In this document: one piece after another, positions 53,743 to 64,000 of the stretch
How the letters are laid out: every line of letters begins with the position of its first letter
Numbering within the stretch: the stretch's first letter is position 1
Assembly: GCF_002157225.2 (NCBI RefSeq)
Contig: NZ_CP020038.1
Span: 3,998,501 to 4,062,500, forward strand
From: Agarilytica rhodophyticola
GTDB taxonomy: Bacteria > Pseudomonadota > Gammaproteobacteria > Pseudomonadales > Cellvibrionaceae
Reading direction: 5' to 3'
DNA: 64,000 nucleotides
The notes under the pieces: model-generated
Databases searched by the model: none
Seen by the model: only the letters and a program-made list of their open reading frames with translations
Told to the model about the DNA's origin: nothing
Translations under genes and position numbers: made by a program

Positions 53743-55203
53743 ATGACAGCAAAGCCAGTAATCTTTTGGTTTAGAAATGATCTTCGATTGCGCGATAACG
53801 CGGCTCTTTCGGCTGCGCTTAAAGTCAACCAACCCATCGTTTTCCTCTATATACACGATCCTCAAAAACCCTGGCCATTGGCCAGTGCGAGTAAGTGGTG
53901 GTTGCACCACAGCCTCACGTCCCTAAAGGAGTCTTTAGCAAAAAAAGGCGCCGAATTGATATTACGCCAGGGGGACAGCTTTGAAATACTTATGGCGCTG
54001 ACAAAGGAAATCGAAGCTTCAACCATTTTTTGCTCCCGCCGATACGAACCCTGCGAGATCGCACTGGAAAATAAGTTACACGAAACATTTAACAAGCGCA
54101 GCCAGAATAACAATACGAAAAATATCCAGATAAAACGCTACGCGGGGTATCTATTATTTGAGCCAGAACATATTAAAAACAAAAGCCATACGCCTTTTAA
54201 GGTTTTTACCCCTTTTTGGAAACATTGCTGCCAACTGGGAAAAGCACAGATTCCCCTCGCCGCACCTCGTAGGATTTCGAATTTTGAGCCAAGTAGCACT
54301 CTCGCCTGCGACAATCTAGCAGACTGGAAGTTGCTGCCTAATAATCCTGATTGGGCTGTTGAATTTACGCAGTGGTGGTCGCCTGGAGAAAGCGGCGCAC
54401 AAAACAAGCTGCGAAATTTTTTACGTAACAGCATCGATAGTTATGACCATGGACGAGACATTCCTAGCCAAACGCTAACCTCACGCCTGTCCCCACATCT
54501 TCACTTCGGTGAAATTTCACCTCGGCAGATTTGGCATGAAGTTGACAAAAGCCATGCGGATAATAGTGATGATGAAGATAGAAAACGTTTTTTAAGCGAA
54601 GTGGGCTGGCGAGAATTCTGCCACCACATGCTTTTTCATTGGCCACAATTGCCTGAGCAAGCCTTTAAAGAGAAATTTTCCCATTTTCCCTGGTTAAGCA
54701 ACAGTAAACATCTTAAATGCTGGCAGCAGGGCCAAACGGGCATTCCCCTGGTAGATGCGGGCATGCGTGAACTATGGAAAACAGGCTGGATGCACAACCG
54801 CATACGTATGGTGGTAGCATCTTTTCTTGTAAAAAACCTTCTGATTTCCTGGCAACAAGGCCAAGCATGGTTTTGGGATACCCTGGTCGATGCTAACCTG
54901 GCAAGTAATGCAGGAGGCTGGCAGTGGGTCGCGGGCAGCGGTGCTGATGCAGCACCCTATTTCCGGGTCTTTAACCCCGTCACTCAATCTAAGAAATTTG
55001 ACCCTGAAGGCGACTATATTCGTCGTTGGGTACCCGAATTAGCGCAGATGCCAGCAAAATATATTCATGAGCCATGGACAGCACCCGCACAGATTCTCAG
55101 CAGCGCCGACGTTACCCTTGGCAAAAACTATCCGAAGCCGATAGTAGATTTGAAAACCACGCGAGAGCGAGCATTAGCCGCCCATGCCCAATTGTCCGTG
55201 TGA
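53743..55203 (+). CDS. phrB: Deoxyribodipyrimidine photolyase, class I
   Basis: A 486-residue CPD photolyase that repairs UV-induced cyclobutane pyrimidine dimers with blue light. N-terminal antenna-binding Rossmann domain: [22 protein letters not shown]-terminal FAD domain: [33 protein letters not shown], and [30 protein letters not shown] with the Trp and FAD contacts conserved. Full length and intact. It has its own promoter region, into which the MITE at 53522-53678 is inserted 64 bases upstream. It converges on the M20 gene with a 12-base gap. Confidence 0.96.
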   Translation: MTAKPVIFWFRNDLRLRDNAALSAALKVNQPIVFLYIHDPQKPWPLASASKWWLHHSLTSLKESLAKKGAELILRQGDSFEILMALTKEIEASTIFCSRRYEPCEIALENKLHETFNKRSQNNNTKNIQIKRYAGYLLFEPEHIKNKSHTPFKVFTPFWKHCCQLGKAQIPLAAPRRISNFEPSSTLACDNLADWKLLPNNPDWAVEFTQWWSPGESGAQNKLRNFLRNSIDSYDHGRDIPSQTLTSRLSPHLHFGEISPRQIWHEVDKSHADNSDDEDRKRFLSEVGWREFCHHMLFHWPQLPEQAFKEKFSHFPWLSNSKHLKCWQQGQTGIPLVDAGMRELWKTGWMHNRIRMVVASFLVKNLLISWQQGQAWFWDTLVDANLASNAGGWQWVAGSGADAAPYFRVFNPVTQSKKFDPEGDYIRRWVPELAQMPAKYIHEPWTAPAQILSSADVTLGKNYPKPIVDLKTTRERALAAHAQLSV

Positions 55204-55215
55204 TCTATTAAGGTT

Positions 55216-56373
55216 TTATAGTTTCTCTGGAACCGGGGCTCCCACTAAGCGAGCGTAGAGGCTAACTACCCGTTCTATTAATTTGTCATTAAAATCGTAG
55301 TGGGAGCTATGGCATGGGTGATGGTGGTTGTTATTGTCGTCAGCCCCAATAAGGGCAAAAGCACCAGGTATCTCATTGATAAAATAACTAAAATCTTCTG
55401 AGGCCATAATGGGTACAGCAATATTTTCTGCTTGCCAGTGATCACCAAATTCTTGAGCTAAGGCTTGGCGAAAATTAGCACTCTGGTGTGCGTGATTAAC
55501 GGTTGCACCATAACAAGGAGTATGAGTAACACCAGCCTCACAGCCATAGGCACGAGCGGTTTCATCGGCGATTTCTGTTATTAGTTCGCTGATCATATCC
55601 CGGGCTTCAGTGCGCTCAGCACGGATACCACCGGCCAAATTTACCTCTTCGAGAATGACATTACTGGCACTTTTAGCGTCGAATGAGGTGACACTTACCA
55701 CCGCTGCCAACTGCGGTGGAATTCGCCGACTGACAATTTGTTGTAAAGCCATCACGATGGCAGAACCGGCCAACACTGGATCACGACAGGATTCAGGCTG
55801 ACTGCCATGGCCACCTACACCTTTAACCTTAATATTAAAGATACTGTTTGCCGACATCACAGGCCCTTCAGGACACACCGCATGACCATAGGCAATAGAG
55901 GGCCAGTTGTGCCATCCGTATATTTCATCAACCCCTGACAATGCGCCCTGCTCGATCATTTTTAACGCACCATGACCACCTTCTTCAGCAGGCTGAAAGA
56001 TTAAAGATACGGGGCCTGATAAACTGGCTTCATGCAGTTTTAACCATTGTGCAGTGGCTAATAGCGTCGCCGTATGGCCATCGTGTCCACACGCATGCAT
56101 GCAGCCAGCATGTTTTGACTTCCAATCAAGGTGAGTATTTTCATTAATGGGTAAGGCATCAATATCGCCCCGCAAGGCAATGTGCTTACCTTTTTTGTCC
56201 TGAGCTAAGCGACCGATAGTGCCGGTATCAGTGCAAGGCTCCCAGGCTATGCCAAACTCATCAAGCTTGCTGCGTATAAATTCAGTCGTCTTAACTTCCT
56301 GCCATGTTAATTCAGGGTGTTGGTGAAGGTGCTTACGAAACGCAATTGAACTACTCTTTATTTCTTGCCACAC
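55216..56373 (-). CDS. M20-family amidohydrolase (hippurate hydrolase-like)
   Basis: A 385-residue metallo-amidohydrolase of the M20D group, which hydrolyses N-acyl amino acids or similar amides. Zinc/metal ligands: GDIDALPINE and MHACGHDGHTATLL with the conserved Cys-His-His, EEGGHGALKMIE with the general-base Glu, HNWPSIAYG, and SEDFSYF near the C-terminus. The dimerisation domain lies in the middle (about 180-290). It starts at GTG 56373 after GAGAAG. Substrate specificity (hippurate, N-acetyl amino acid, indole-acetyl conjugate) cannot be told. It is convergent with phrB and monocistronic. Confidence 0.9.
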   Translation of the reverse strand: MWQEIKSSSIAFRKHLHQHPELTWQEVKTTEFIRSKLDEFGIAWEPCTDTGTIGRLAQDKKGKHIALRGDIDALPINENTHLDWKSKHAGCMHACGHDGHTATLLATAQWLKLHEASLSGPVSLIFQPAEEGGHGALKMIEQGALSGVDEIYGWHNWPSIAYGHAVCPEGPVMSANSIFNIKVKGVGGHGSQPESCRDPVLAGSAIVMALQQIVSRRIPPQLAAVVSVTSFDAKSASNVILEEVNLAGGIRAERTEARDMISELITEIADETARAYGCEAGVTHTPCYGATVNHAHQSANFRQALAQEFGDHWQAENIAVPIMASEDFSYFINEIPGAFALIGADDNNNHHHPCHSSHYDFNDKLIERVVSLYARLVGAPVPEKL

Positions 56374-56736
56374 AGTAATGTCTTCTCAATCGGTTAATGG
56401 GAGATGGGGCTCCGATTTATCTGCGCCAGTTATTGTCAATTATCAAAGGCCTTGTTGGTGTTTTTACCAATACTTTGGTTAACGATTCTATTGCTGCTAA
56501 AACATAAGTTTATAGTGCAAATATACTCTAACAAGCCATAAAAAGATTTTAGCTATAACGTTTTTAACGAAACTCCATGACAAGCACAAAACATGGTGTA
56601 AATGCAGATAACTTAGTCCAATTTAACATTCTTTTATGATATGTGACAGAGGTCACCAAAGTAGCTTTTTGGCACTGCAATTTAACAAATTTTGTATCAA
56701 TACTGACAAAAAGCGTTACAATTTAAATATTAGTTA

Positions 56737-56766
56737 GGAATTCGATCGCTCCGTCCTGAGAATTCC
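56737..56766 (+). promoter_or_regulatory. Inverted repeat upstream of the small gene at 56805
   Basis: GGAATTC (56737-56743) and GAATTCC (56760-56766) are perfect inverted arms around 16 bases, 38 bases before the small gene's ATG. It could be an operator or a 5'-UTR hairpin. The remainder of the 431-base spacer 56374-56804 is AT-rich with no other recognised feature. Confidence 0.3.
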
Positions 56767-56804
56767 ATTACTTCACTATTCCAACTCTACAGAAGGTTAA
56801 GCAG

Positions 56805-57014
56805 ATGTTTAGTGTGCTTAAGAGCAGACTGAAAAGACAACCCAACCACCATACGGATGTACAAGAAGAGCAAACGTATGAGCGCCCTGTAATTGCGACA
56901 GAAACGGTTGACGAAGAAGTGCTCAAACAACGGATAGCTAATAAATTACAAAATTATCGGCCAGAAGAGCGTGATGCTAATTTCACCGGGATTAAGTACT
57001 ATAAGGATGTTTAG
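56805..57014 (+). CDS. Small hydrophilic protein, unknown function
   Basis: A 69-residue charged protein, no signal or membrane span. The N-terminus is basic (MFSVLKSRLKRQPNHH), the middle acidic and helical (EEQTYERPVIATETVDEEVLKQRIANKLQNYRPEERDANF). An AGAAGGTT ribosome site precedes the ATG, and a strong terminator follows at 57143. This supports a real gene. I do not recognise the family. Confidence 0.55.
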   Translation: MFSVLKSRLKRQPNHHTDVQEEQTYERPVIATETVDEEVLKQRIANKLQNYRPEERDANFTGIKYYKDV

Positions 57015-57142
57015 TAACTAGCGTGCGGTGTTAACAACTATATTGCATTCTCTGCTTAGATTTTTTTATGCAAAAAAAGCAAAGCTACTCTCCTAAGTTA
57101 CTTCCTTAAAGCAAGAGCTAAAGAATCCAGTGGCAATAAAAT

Positions 57143-57177
57143 AATAAGGCGATGTATTTTAATGACATCGCCTTATT
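57143..57177. terminator. Bidirectional terminator between the small gene and gor
   Basis: A perfect 13-bp stem: AATAAGGCGATGT (57143-57155) with ACATCGCCTTATT (57165-57177), 9-base loop. On the minus strand TTTTATT follows, making it a good terminator for gor, 30 bases after its stop. It also lies after the plus-strand small gene. Confidence 0.75.
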
Positions 57178-57206
57178 TCGTTTAAGCCCATAAGCAACGC
57201 TTACAA

Positions 57207-58571
57207 TCAAACATTACCTTCTCTAGCAGACTCGCGCATGGTCACATACTCTTCTGCTGAGGTCGGATGAATACCAATAGTTTCATCAAAATCTTGCTTA
57301 GTCGCCCCAGCTTTCACAGCAATAGCCAAACCTTGAATAATTTCACCGGCATCTGGCCCAGCCATATGAGCACCGATGACTTTATCTGATTCTTTATCAA
57401 CAATTAATTTCATTAAAGTGCGCTGTTCTGATCCACTGACAGTATTTTTCAGTGGTTTGAATTCGCTGCTAAAAATCGCATAAGGCTTACCCGTTGCTTG
57501 CGCTTCTTCTTCAGTAACGCCAAGTGTGGCTATATTGGGTTGGCAAAATACTGCTGTAGCAATATTTTTATAACTCAAAGTCACATCGTCACCTCTAAAT
57601 AAATGACGGGCTAAGGCCATACCTTCGGCTAAGGCCACAGGCGTTAATGTTTTACGGCCTACCACATCACCTAGGGCATAGATACTAGGCTCATCGGTTT
57701 GAAAATTCTCGTTGACAAGAATTTCGCCAGTTTTATTAAATTGCACAGCAGTGTTCTCAAGCCCCAAACCTTCGGTTTTAGGCACTCGACCTACAGCAGA
57801 AAAAACAGCATCTACCGTGCGTGTTTCGCCATTGTTAAGTTGCACATCTAACTTGCCATCATCGCGTTTATCGATCTTTTCAATATCCGTATTAAATGAC
57901 AAATTAACACCACTTTTCTCTACTTCTGAGGAAACAAAACGGCGGATCTCCTCATCAAAGCCACGCAAGAATAGAGGCCCACGATAAAGTAGCTCAGTAT
58001 CACAACCAAGGCCGTTAAAAATACCTGCAAACTCTACCGCGATATACCCGCCCCCTTGCACTAATACTTTCTCTGGAAAGTCTTTTAAGTAGAAAACATC
58101 GTTGGAGTCAATAGTATGCTCACCGCCAGGAAAGCTTGGCTTACGCGGCCAACCACCCACGGCAACTAATATGTATTTAGCAGTGTAGTTTTTTTCACCT
58201 ACTTTGACAGTATGAGGGTCAACAATACTGGCATGGCCATTAATAAGCTCAACACCTGCATTTTCTAGAATATTGCCATAAATACCGTTCAGGCGTTCGA
58301 TTTCTGCAGTTTTGTTATCACGCAGCGTATCCCATTGAAACTTAGTCTCACCTACAGCCCAACCAAATCCCGCTGCATCTTTAAAGCTTTTCGCATATTC
58401 AGAGCTATAAACAAATAACTTTTTAGGAACACATCCAACATTGACACATGTGCCACCCAAATAGCGATCTTCTGCTACCGCCACCTTGGCTCCTAACTGC
58501 GATGCAATCCTGCTCGCACGAACACCACCAGAACCGGCACCGATAACAAATAAATCATAATCGTAATTCAC
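57207..58571 (-). CDS. gor: Glutathione-disulfide reductase
   Basis: A 454-residue FAD/NADPH flavoprotein that reduces oxidised glutathione. FAD Rossmann motif VIGAGSGGVRASRIA; redox-active disulfide GGTCVNVGCVPKKLF; NADPH domain VQGGGYIAVEFAGIF followed by YRGPLFLRGFD (Arg contacts for NADPH); C-terminal active-site His-Glu in IGIHPTSAEE. Full length. Distinguished from dihydrolipoamide and mercuric reductases by the CVNVGC context and NADPH-type arginine. It has its own terminator. It works with cytosolic glutathione, which the GST at 26984 also uses. Confidence 0.95.
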   Translation of the reverse strand: MNYDYDLFVIGAGSGGVRASRIASQLGAKVAVAEDRYLGGTCVNVGCVPKKLFVYSSEYAKSFKDAAGFGWAVGETKFQWDTLRDNKTAEIERLNGIYGNILENAGVELINGHASIVDPHTVKVGEKNYTAKYILVAVGGWPRKPSFPGGEHTIDSNDVFYLKDFPEKVLVQGGGYIAVEFAGIFNGLGCDTELLYRGPLFLRGFDEEIRRFVSSEVEKSGVNLSFNTDIEKIDKRDDGKLDVQLNNGETRTVDAVFSAVGRVPKTEGLGLENTAVQFNKTGEILVNENFQTDEPSIYALGDVVGRKTLTPVALAEGMALARHLFRGDDVTLSYKNIATAVFCQPNIATLGVTEEEAQATGKPYAIFSSEFKPLKNTVSGSEQRTLMKLIVDKESDKVIGAHMAGPDAGEIIQGLAIAVKAGATKQDFDETIGIHPTSAEEYVTMRESAREGNV

Positions 58572-58827
58572 TTTATAATCTCCAAAATATTAGTGTTGAA
58601 GGGCTTTAGGGTAAAACAGCCACGATAACATGTGTGTCACTAGACCCTGCCATAAAAGATGTAAGCCGCTTGGACAGGTAAAACTGTTATGAGTTTAGAC
58701 CCTTGGGCATAAAAACCCAATGTGTAGAGGCAGGTTCCCCATAGGAGTAAAAAACAAACAACTGAGAACTTAAAACTAATGCTAAATAAGATTCTTTATA
58801 TCCTTAGCGTTAATATGTGCACTGGGG

Positions 58828-59091
58828 TTAAATTTTCAACTCAACTTTGCGTCCCCTGTCGCCCTTGCGTCGTCCCCTGCCCGACCGCATGTCATACAGT
58901 GCTCTGATACCTCGCTGTAGCCTGCGTCGATCACGCCTTTGGCGTCGATCAGGCCTGGCAATATAAGCTCCAGTGGCAACCGAGCTTTTACCACTATCAT
59001 TATGACTGTGCGGCTCAGCCGATGCTTGAACTTTGTTCACCGTGGTTCGTCTCACAGGCTGACGATAGGTTTTTTGAATATTATCAATCAT
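58828..59091 (-). CDS. Small arginine-rich protein, possibly co-translated with cysG
   Basis: An 87-residue very basic open frame whose ATG (59091) overlaps the end of cysG by 8 bases, suggesting coupled translation. The C-terminal half is rich in Arg/Asp/Gly (RPDRRQRRDRRRLQRGIRALYDMRSGRGRRKGDR), as in nucleic-acid-binding proteins or a low-complexity tail. The N-terminus is polar. I do not recognise a family. It could also be a spurious frame, though its placement at the operon end is tidy. Confidence 0.4.
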   Translation of the reverse strand: MIDNIQKTYRQPVRRTTVNKVQASAEPHSHNDSGKSSVATGAYIARPDRRQRRDRRRLQRGIRALYDMRSGRGRRKGDRGRKVELKI

Positions 59092-60478
59092 CTGCTGAAT
59101 GCTTTTTATACCAATGCAAGCGTTTATGAAGGGATACTACGCTACCGATAATCAGCAAAGTCGGCGCGTGAATATCTTTGTCTGCAATATATTCAGGCAA
59201 ATCTTTTAAATTAGCAATATGCACGCGCTGGTTGGGTAAGGTTCCTTTTTCAATAAGCGCCGCAGGCGTGTTTTCATCCTTACCGTGCTCAATAAGCTTT
59301 TGGCAGATTATCGGCAAGCGGGCCAGCCCCATATAAAACACAAGAGTTTGTTGATCGTTAACAAACTCTGGCCAAGGGTAGTCGGTTTCCCCTGCTTTTA
59401 AGTGACCAGTAATAAAACGCACTGACTGAGAGTGATCTCGATGGGTTAAAGGGATGCCCGAATAAGATGCGCAACCGGAAGCCGCAGTAATTCCAGGTAC
59501 CACTTGAAAAGGAATGTTGTTTTCAGCGAGCAAATCAATTTCCTCACCACCACGACCAAAAATAAAAGGATCTCCCCCTTTTAAACGCAATACACGCTTC
59601 CCTTCAAGGGCGAAATCTACCAACATTTGATTGATTTGCTGTTGTGGCACCGCGTGTTTATCACGCTTTTTACCAACGTAAATACGTTCGGCATCTCGTC
59701 TTACCATATCCAATATTGGCGGCGAAACAAGGCGATCGTATAAAACCACTTCTGCCTTTTGCATGAGACGCAAGGCTTTAAATGTGAGTAGATCAGGGTC
59801 ACCAGGGCCTGCCCCTACCAAATAAACTTCGCCACCACTGTCACATTCTTTTGCATCTATTTTCTTCTGTATTAAGACTTTGGCTTGATCGCTTTCACCG
59901 GCGAGTATCTTCTCGGCAATATCACCATTTAACACAGCTTCCCAAAAGCGACGGCGCTCATCCTCAGAAGCAAAGGTACTCTTCACTAGGCTCCGAAATT
60001 CACTGGCAATCCTGCCCAGTTCGCCATAGCGACCGGGAATCATACTTTCAAGCTGGGTTCTTACTCGACGAGCTAAAACTGGGGCCTCACCACCGCTTGT
60101 AACACCGATAATAATCGGATCGCGATCGATAATAGCCGGCATGATCACGCTGCATATAGCAGGGTTATCAACAACATTGACTGGCAGATGACGAGCGTGG
60201 CAGTCACGCGCCACCGCTTCATTAACGCTATTAATATCCGTTGCAGAGATCACCAATACCTTGGAGCTAAGGTATTGGCTAGCATAGGTATCACAAAAAT
60301 ACTCACCACCACTGTCGTTAACTATCTCTAAAAGCTCTTTGTCGATATCTGGGGCAACTACATCAATTTTTGCTTGCGCCTTATGTAATAAACGCGCCTT
60401 ACGCGTCGCTATCGTTCCACCACCAACAATCAAGCAGGGTTTTTTCTTAAGATCAAAAAAAAGCGGTAGATAATCCAT
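59084..60478 (-). CDS. cysG: Siroheme synthase (CysG)
   Basis: A 464-residue trifunctional enzyme. N-terminal precorrin-2 dehydrogenase/ferrochelatase domain (about 1-150: PLFFDLKKKPCLIVGGGTIATRKARLL with NAD site), a short helical dimerisation part, and a C-terminal uroporphyrinogen-III C-methyltransferase (from about residue 216: VYLVGAGPGDPDLLTFKALRLMQKAEVVLYDRLVS, GDPFIFGRGGEE, and PGITAASGCASYSGIPLTHRD). It makes siroheme for sulfite and nitrite reductases. It could in principle feed precorrin-2 to cobalamin synthesis, but no such genes follow. It is in the serS-crcB-rarA-lolA cluster, 40 bases after serS. Confidence 0.96.
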   Translation of the reverse strand: MDYLPLFFDLKKKPCLIVGGGTIATRKARLLHKAQAKIDVVAPDIDKELLEIVNDSGGEYFCDTYASQYLSSKVLVISATDINSVNEAVARDCHARHLPVNVVDNPAICSVIMPAIIDRDPIIIGVTSGGEAPVLARRVRTQLESMIPGRYGELGRIASEFRSLVKSTFASEDERRRFWEAVLNGDIAEKILAGESDQAKVLIQKKIDAKECDSGGEVYLVGAGPGDPDLLTFKALRLMQKAEVVLYDRLVSPPILDMVRRDAERIYVGKKRDKHAVPQQQINQMLVDFALEGKRVLRLKGGDPFIFGRGGEEIDLLAENNIPFQVVPGITAASGCASYSGIPLTHRDHSQSVRFITGHLKAGETDYPWPEFVNDQQTLVFYMGLARLPIICQKLIEHGKDENTPAALIEKGTLPNQRVHIANLKDLPEYIADKDIHAPTLLIIGSVVSLHKRLHWYKKHSADD

Positions 60479-60518
60479 GTATGTCTTTAGGACACCTTTA
60501 ATTGCAATTCAGTTATTT

Positions 60519-62183
<1,665 letters not shown>

Positions 62184-62184
<1 letters not shown>

Positions 62185-63509
62185 TATGTATCCTCTTGGG
62201 CATTTTTATTTAGCTCGCGCAGGTGCTTGAGTTTATCACCAATTTTTATCTCAAGACCGCGTGTTACTGGCTGGTAGTAGTATCTCACGTCCATCTCGTC
62301 AGGAAAATACTTCTCTCCGACAGCAAAAGCACCCTCTTCATCATGGGCATAGCGATAACCATCACCATAATCCATGTCTTTCATAAGGCTTGTGGGCGCA
62401 TTGCGCAAGTGCATAGGCACATCATAGCTAGGCAGGGATTTGACATCGGAACGAGCAAGCTTGAAGGCATTATACACGGCATTACTTTTTGCCGCGCAGG
62501 CAAGATAAACCACCGCTTGGGCAATAGAAAGCTCACCTTCGGGGCTGCCAAGACGTTCTTGCACTTCCCAAGCATTGAGTGCCAATTGCAAGCCACGTGG
62601 ATCAGCGTTACCAATATCTTCACTGGCCATACGCACGACACGACGAGCCACATACTTTGGATCACAACCACCATCGAGCATACGCATTAACCAGTACAAT
62701 GAGGCATCCGGGTCTGAGCCTCGAACAGATTTATGCAATGCGGAAATTTGTTCGTAGAATAGGTCTCCACCCTTATCGAAACGGCGCACATCGCCACTTA
62801 ATACTTGTTGGAGAACGTCGTGGGCGATAGTCTCTCCATCTTCAACAAGATCACTGGCAATTTCCAATAAGTTAAGGACTTTGCGGCCGTCGCCATCTGC
62901 AGCTGCAGCCAGCAAACCTAAATCTTCAGCCTCAATCTCAAGCTTTCGCTTACCCAAGCCCAAAGCCTCATCACTTAGTGCACGATGAATTAGTGTGTGC
63001 AATTGTTTATCAGAAAGACTTTTTAGTACATAGACTCGACAACGAGATAACAATGCATTGTTAAGCTCGAATGAAGGGTTTTCGGTGGTTGCGCCGACAA
63101 ACACTACAGTACCATCTTCCACATAGGGCAAAAAAGCGTCTTGCTGTGCCTTATTAAAACGATGGACTTCATCGATAAATAAAATCGTTTTGCGGGAATA
63201 ATTCAGCTGTTGAATTTTCGCCTCATCTACTGCTGCGCGGATATCTTTAACACCCGATAAGACTGCAGAAATCGCAATAAAATGGCCGTTAATCTCATTC
63301 GCTAGCAGACGCGCAAGCGTAGTCTTACCGACACCTGGTGGCCCCCAGAATACCATTGAGTGAATTTGACCCCGTTCCAACGCGGTGCGCAGCGGCTTGC
63401 CATCACTAAGTAAATGCTCTTGGCCAATATAGTCACGCAAATGAGATGGGCGCATACGCGCTGCAAGCGGCTGCCCTATATTTTGAGTTTCACCAAATAA
63501 ATCATCCAT
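62184..63509 (-). CDS. rarA: Replication-associated recombination protein A
   Basis: A 441-residue AAA+ ATPase related to clamp-loader subunits, acting at stalled replication forks. Starts MDDLFGE at ATG 63509, which overlaps the lolA stop; a longer frame up to 63560 is not favoured. Walker [14 protein letters not shown], Walker [17 protein letters not shown], sensor 1 [19 protein letters not shown]. The C-terminal tetramerisation domain includes [24 protein letters not shown]. Complete and typical. Lies between lolA and crcB. Confidence 0.96.
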
Positions 63510-64000
63510 CGATAATAATATCGGTATCTTTTGGTGGAACAAATTGAAAGATATCGTCATTAATAGTGCGATTAATCGTTAGCTTCGAAAGACTAATCTC
63601 TGTTTTTTGTCCCAGTTTATCCACAAATACCATACTATTGAGCAATTTCTTCTTACCCTTTTGTAAAAATGAAAAAGACAAAGAGGCAAAGGAACCTTGT
63701 TCACTATTTTTATGCGTGAGCGTAAAGGTATTATTTTCACCGCGATACTCTACATCGTAGTTTTCTGAAATACGTTTGACATCACCACTGATAAGCGCCG
63801 CTGGGCTGCCTGCCAATGAATCCTTTTCATATATTGTCATTTGCTCAAGATCTGGATCATATACCTTAAGTTCTGAAGGCGTACCCACCACCACTTGCTC
63901 ATAGGGCGGTGCAATTTTCCACAGAAAATAACCAGGACGCTTTACGCGAAATTCCCCTTCGGTCACCTGCAGCTCATTATCATCATTATCACTTATTCGT
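63502..64000 (-). CDS. lolA: Outer-membrane lipoprotein carrier protein, partial
   Basis: The C-terminal 165 or so residues of periplasmic LolA, which ferries lipoproteins from LolCDE to LolB. The frame is open to the window edge, so the start lies outside. Family pieces: GEFRVKRPGYFLWKIAPPYEQVVVGTPSELKVYDPDLEQMTI, with the Arg and aromatic residues of the hydrophobic cavity, and SMVFVDKLGQKTEISLSKLTINRTINDDIFQFVPPKDTDII at the end. It overlaps rarA by 8 bases. Confidence 0.93.
   Translation of the reverse strand, partial: RISDNDDNELQVTEGEFRVKRPGYFLWKIAPPYEQVVVGTPSELKVYDPDLEQMTIYEKDSLAGSPAALISGDVKRISENYDVEYRGENNTFTLTHKNSEQGSFASLSFSFLQKGKKKLLNSMVFVDKLGQKTEISLSKLTINRTINDDIFQFVPPKDTDIIIDG

Noticed and set aside
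58703-58720. Hairpin TTGGG...CCCAA between gor and the Arg-rich frame as a terminator
   Set aside because: Only 5 bp with no T-run, and far from either gene end.
62223-62690. Plus-strand open frame of 155 codons opposite rarA
   Set aside because: The rarA reading is certain from AAA+ motifs; the antisense product shows no domain features.

Overview
The window looks like the chromosome of a free-living, probably marine, gammaproteobacterium of moderate to low GC. The right edge (lolA-rarA-crcB-serS-cysG) is a typical gammaproteobacterial housekeeping order. Two TonB-dependent receptors, FeoAB, a class I photolyase, a GGDEF-EAL protein and an Lrp/AsnC regulator fit that assignment. A Cellvibrionales-like organism is a reasonable guess, but nothing here fixes the genus. 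I saw no phage genes, CRISPR array, rRNA, tRNA or transposase gene.

Layout. 1-774: end of glpD. 1137-9136: a five-gene plus-strand unit with an Oar-like TonB receptor, a radical SAM enzyme with extra C-terminal cysteines, and a YnjBCD-type ABC importer (lipoprotein, fused double permease, ATPase). 9133-21251: scattered single genes, including RidA-like, DUF1801, cytochrome P460, MaoC hydratase, an Lrp regulator divergent from a class V aminotransferase, an acetyltransferase, a secreted PA14-like protein, Nudix, an NHL-type propeller and a YdjM-like membrane protein. 21270-25889: an iron-themed stretch with a shortened adenylation-domain protein, a strong Fur box, a 1.5 kb gene-poor spacer holding a MITE-like element, and feoAB. 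26109-35885: TetR regulator, glutathione transferase, phosphopantetheinyl transferase, an orphan TRAP binding protein divergent from a GGDEF-EAL protein, a lipoprotein, a metallo-beta-lactamase-fold hydrolase and small membrane proteins. 36504-38552: a MoxR ATPase / VWA pair.

38733-51484 is a 12-gene minus-strand cobalamin operon: btuB, cobO, cobQ, btuC, btuD, cobU, cobT, cobC, cobS, cbiB, cobD, btuF. It covers corrinoid uptake, adenosylation, amidation, side-chain attachment and nucleotide-loop assembly. No corrin-ring genes are present, so the unit looks like a salvage and late-assembly pathway. Its promoter is at 51456-51484 and its leader carries the two halves of a cobalamin riboswitch. 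The halves are separated by a 206-bp MITE-like element with 21-bp terminal inverted repeats (51131-51336), and the middle of the aptamer appears to be missing. This is the most striking observation in the window.

51496-64000: a predicted outer-membrane protein, a CheX-like protein, a second MITE (53522-53678, TA-flanked, 23-bp inverted repeats), phrB, an M20 amidohydrolase, a small gene, gor, then cysG-serS-crcB-rarA-lolA on the minus strand.

All identifications come from reading translated sequence and motifs. No database search was run.
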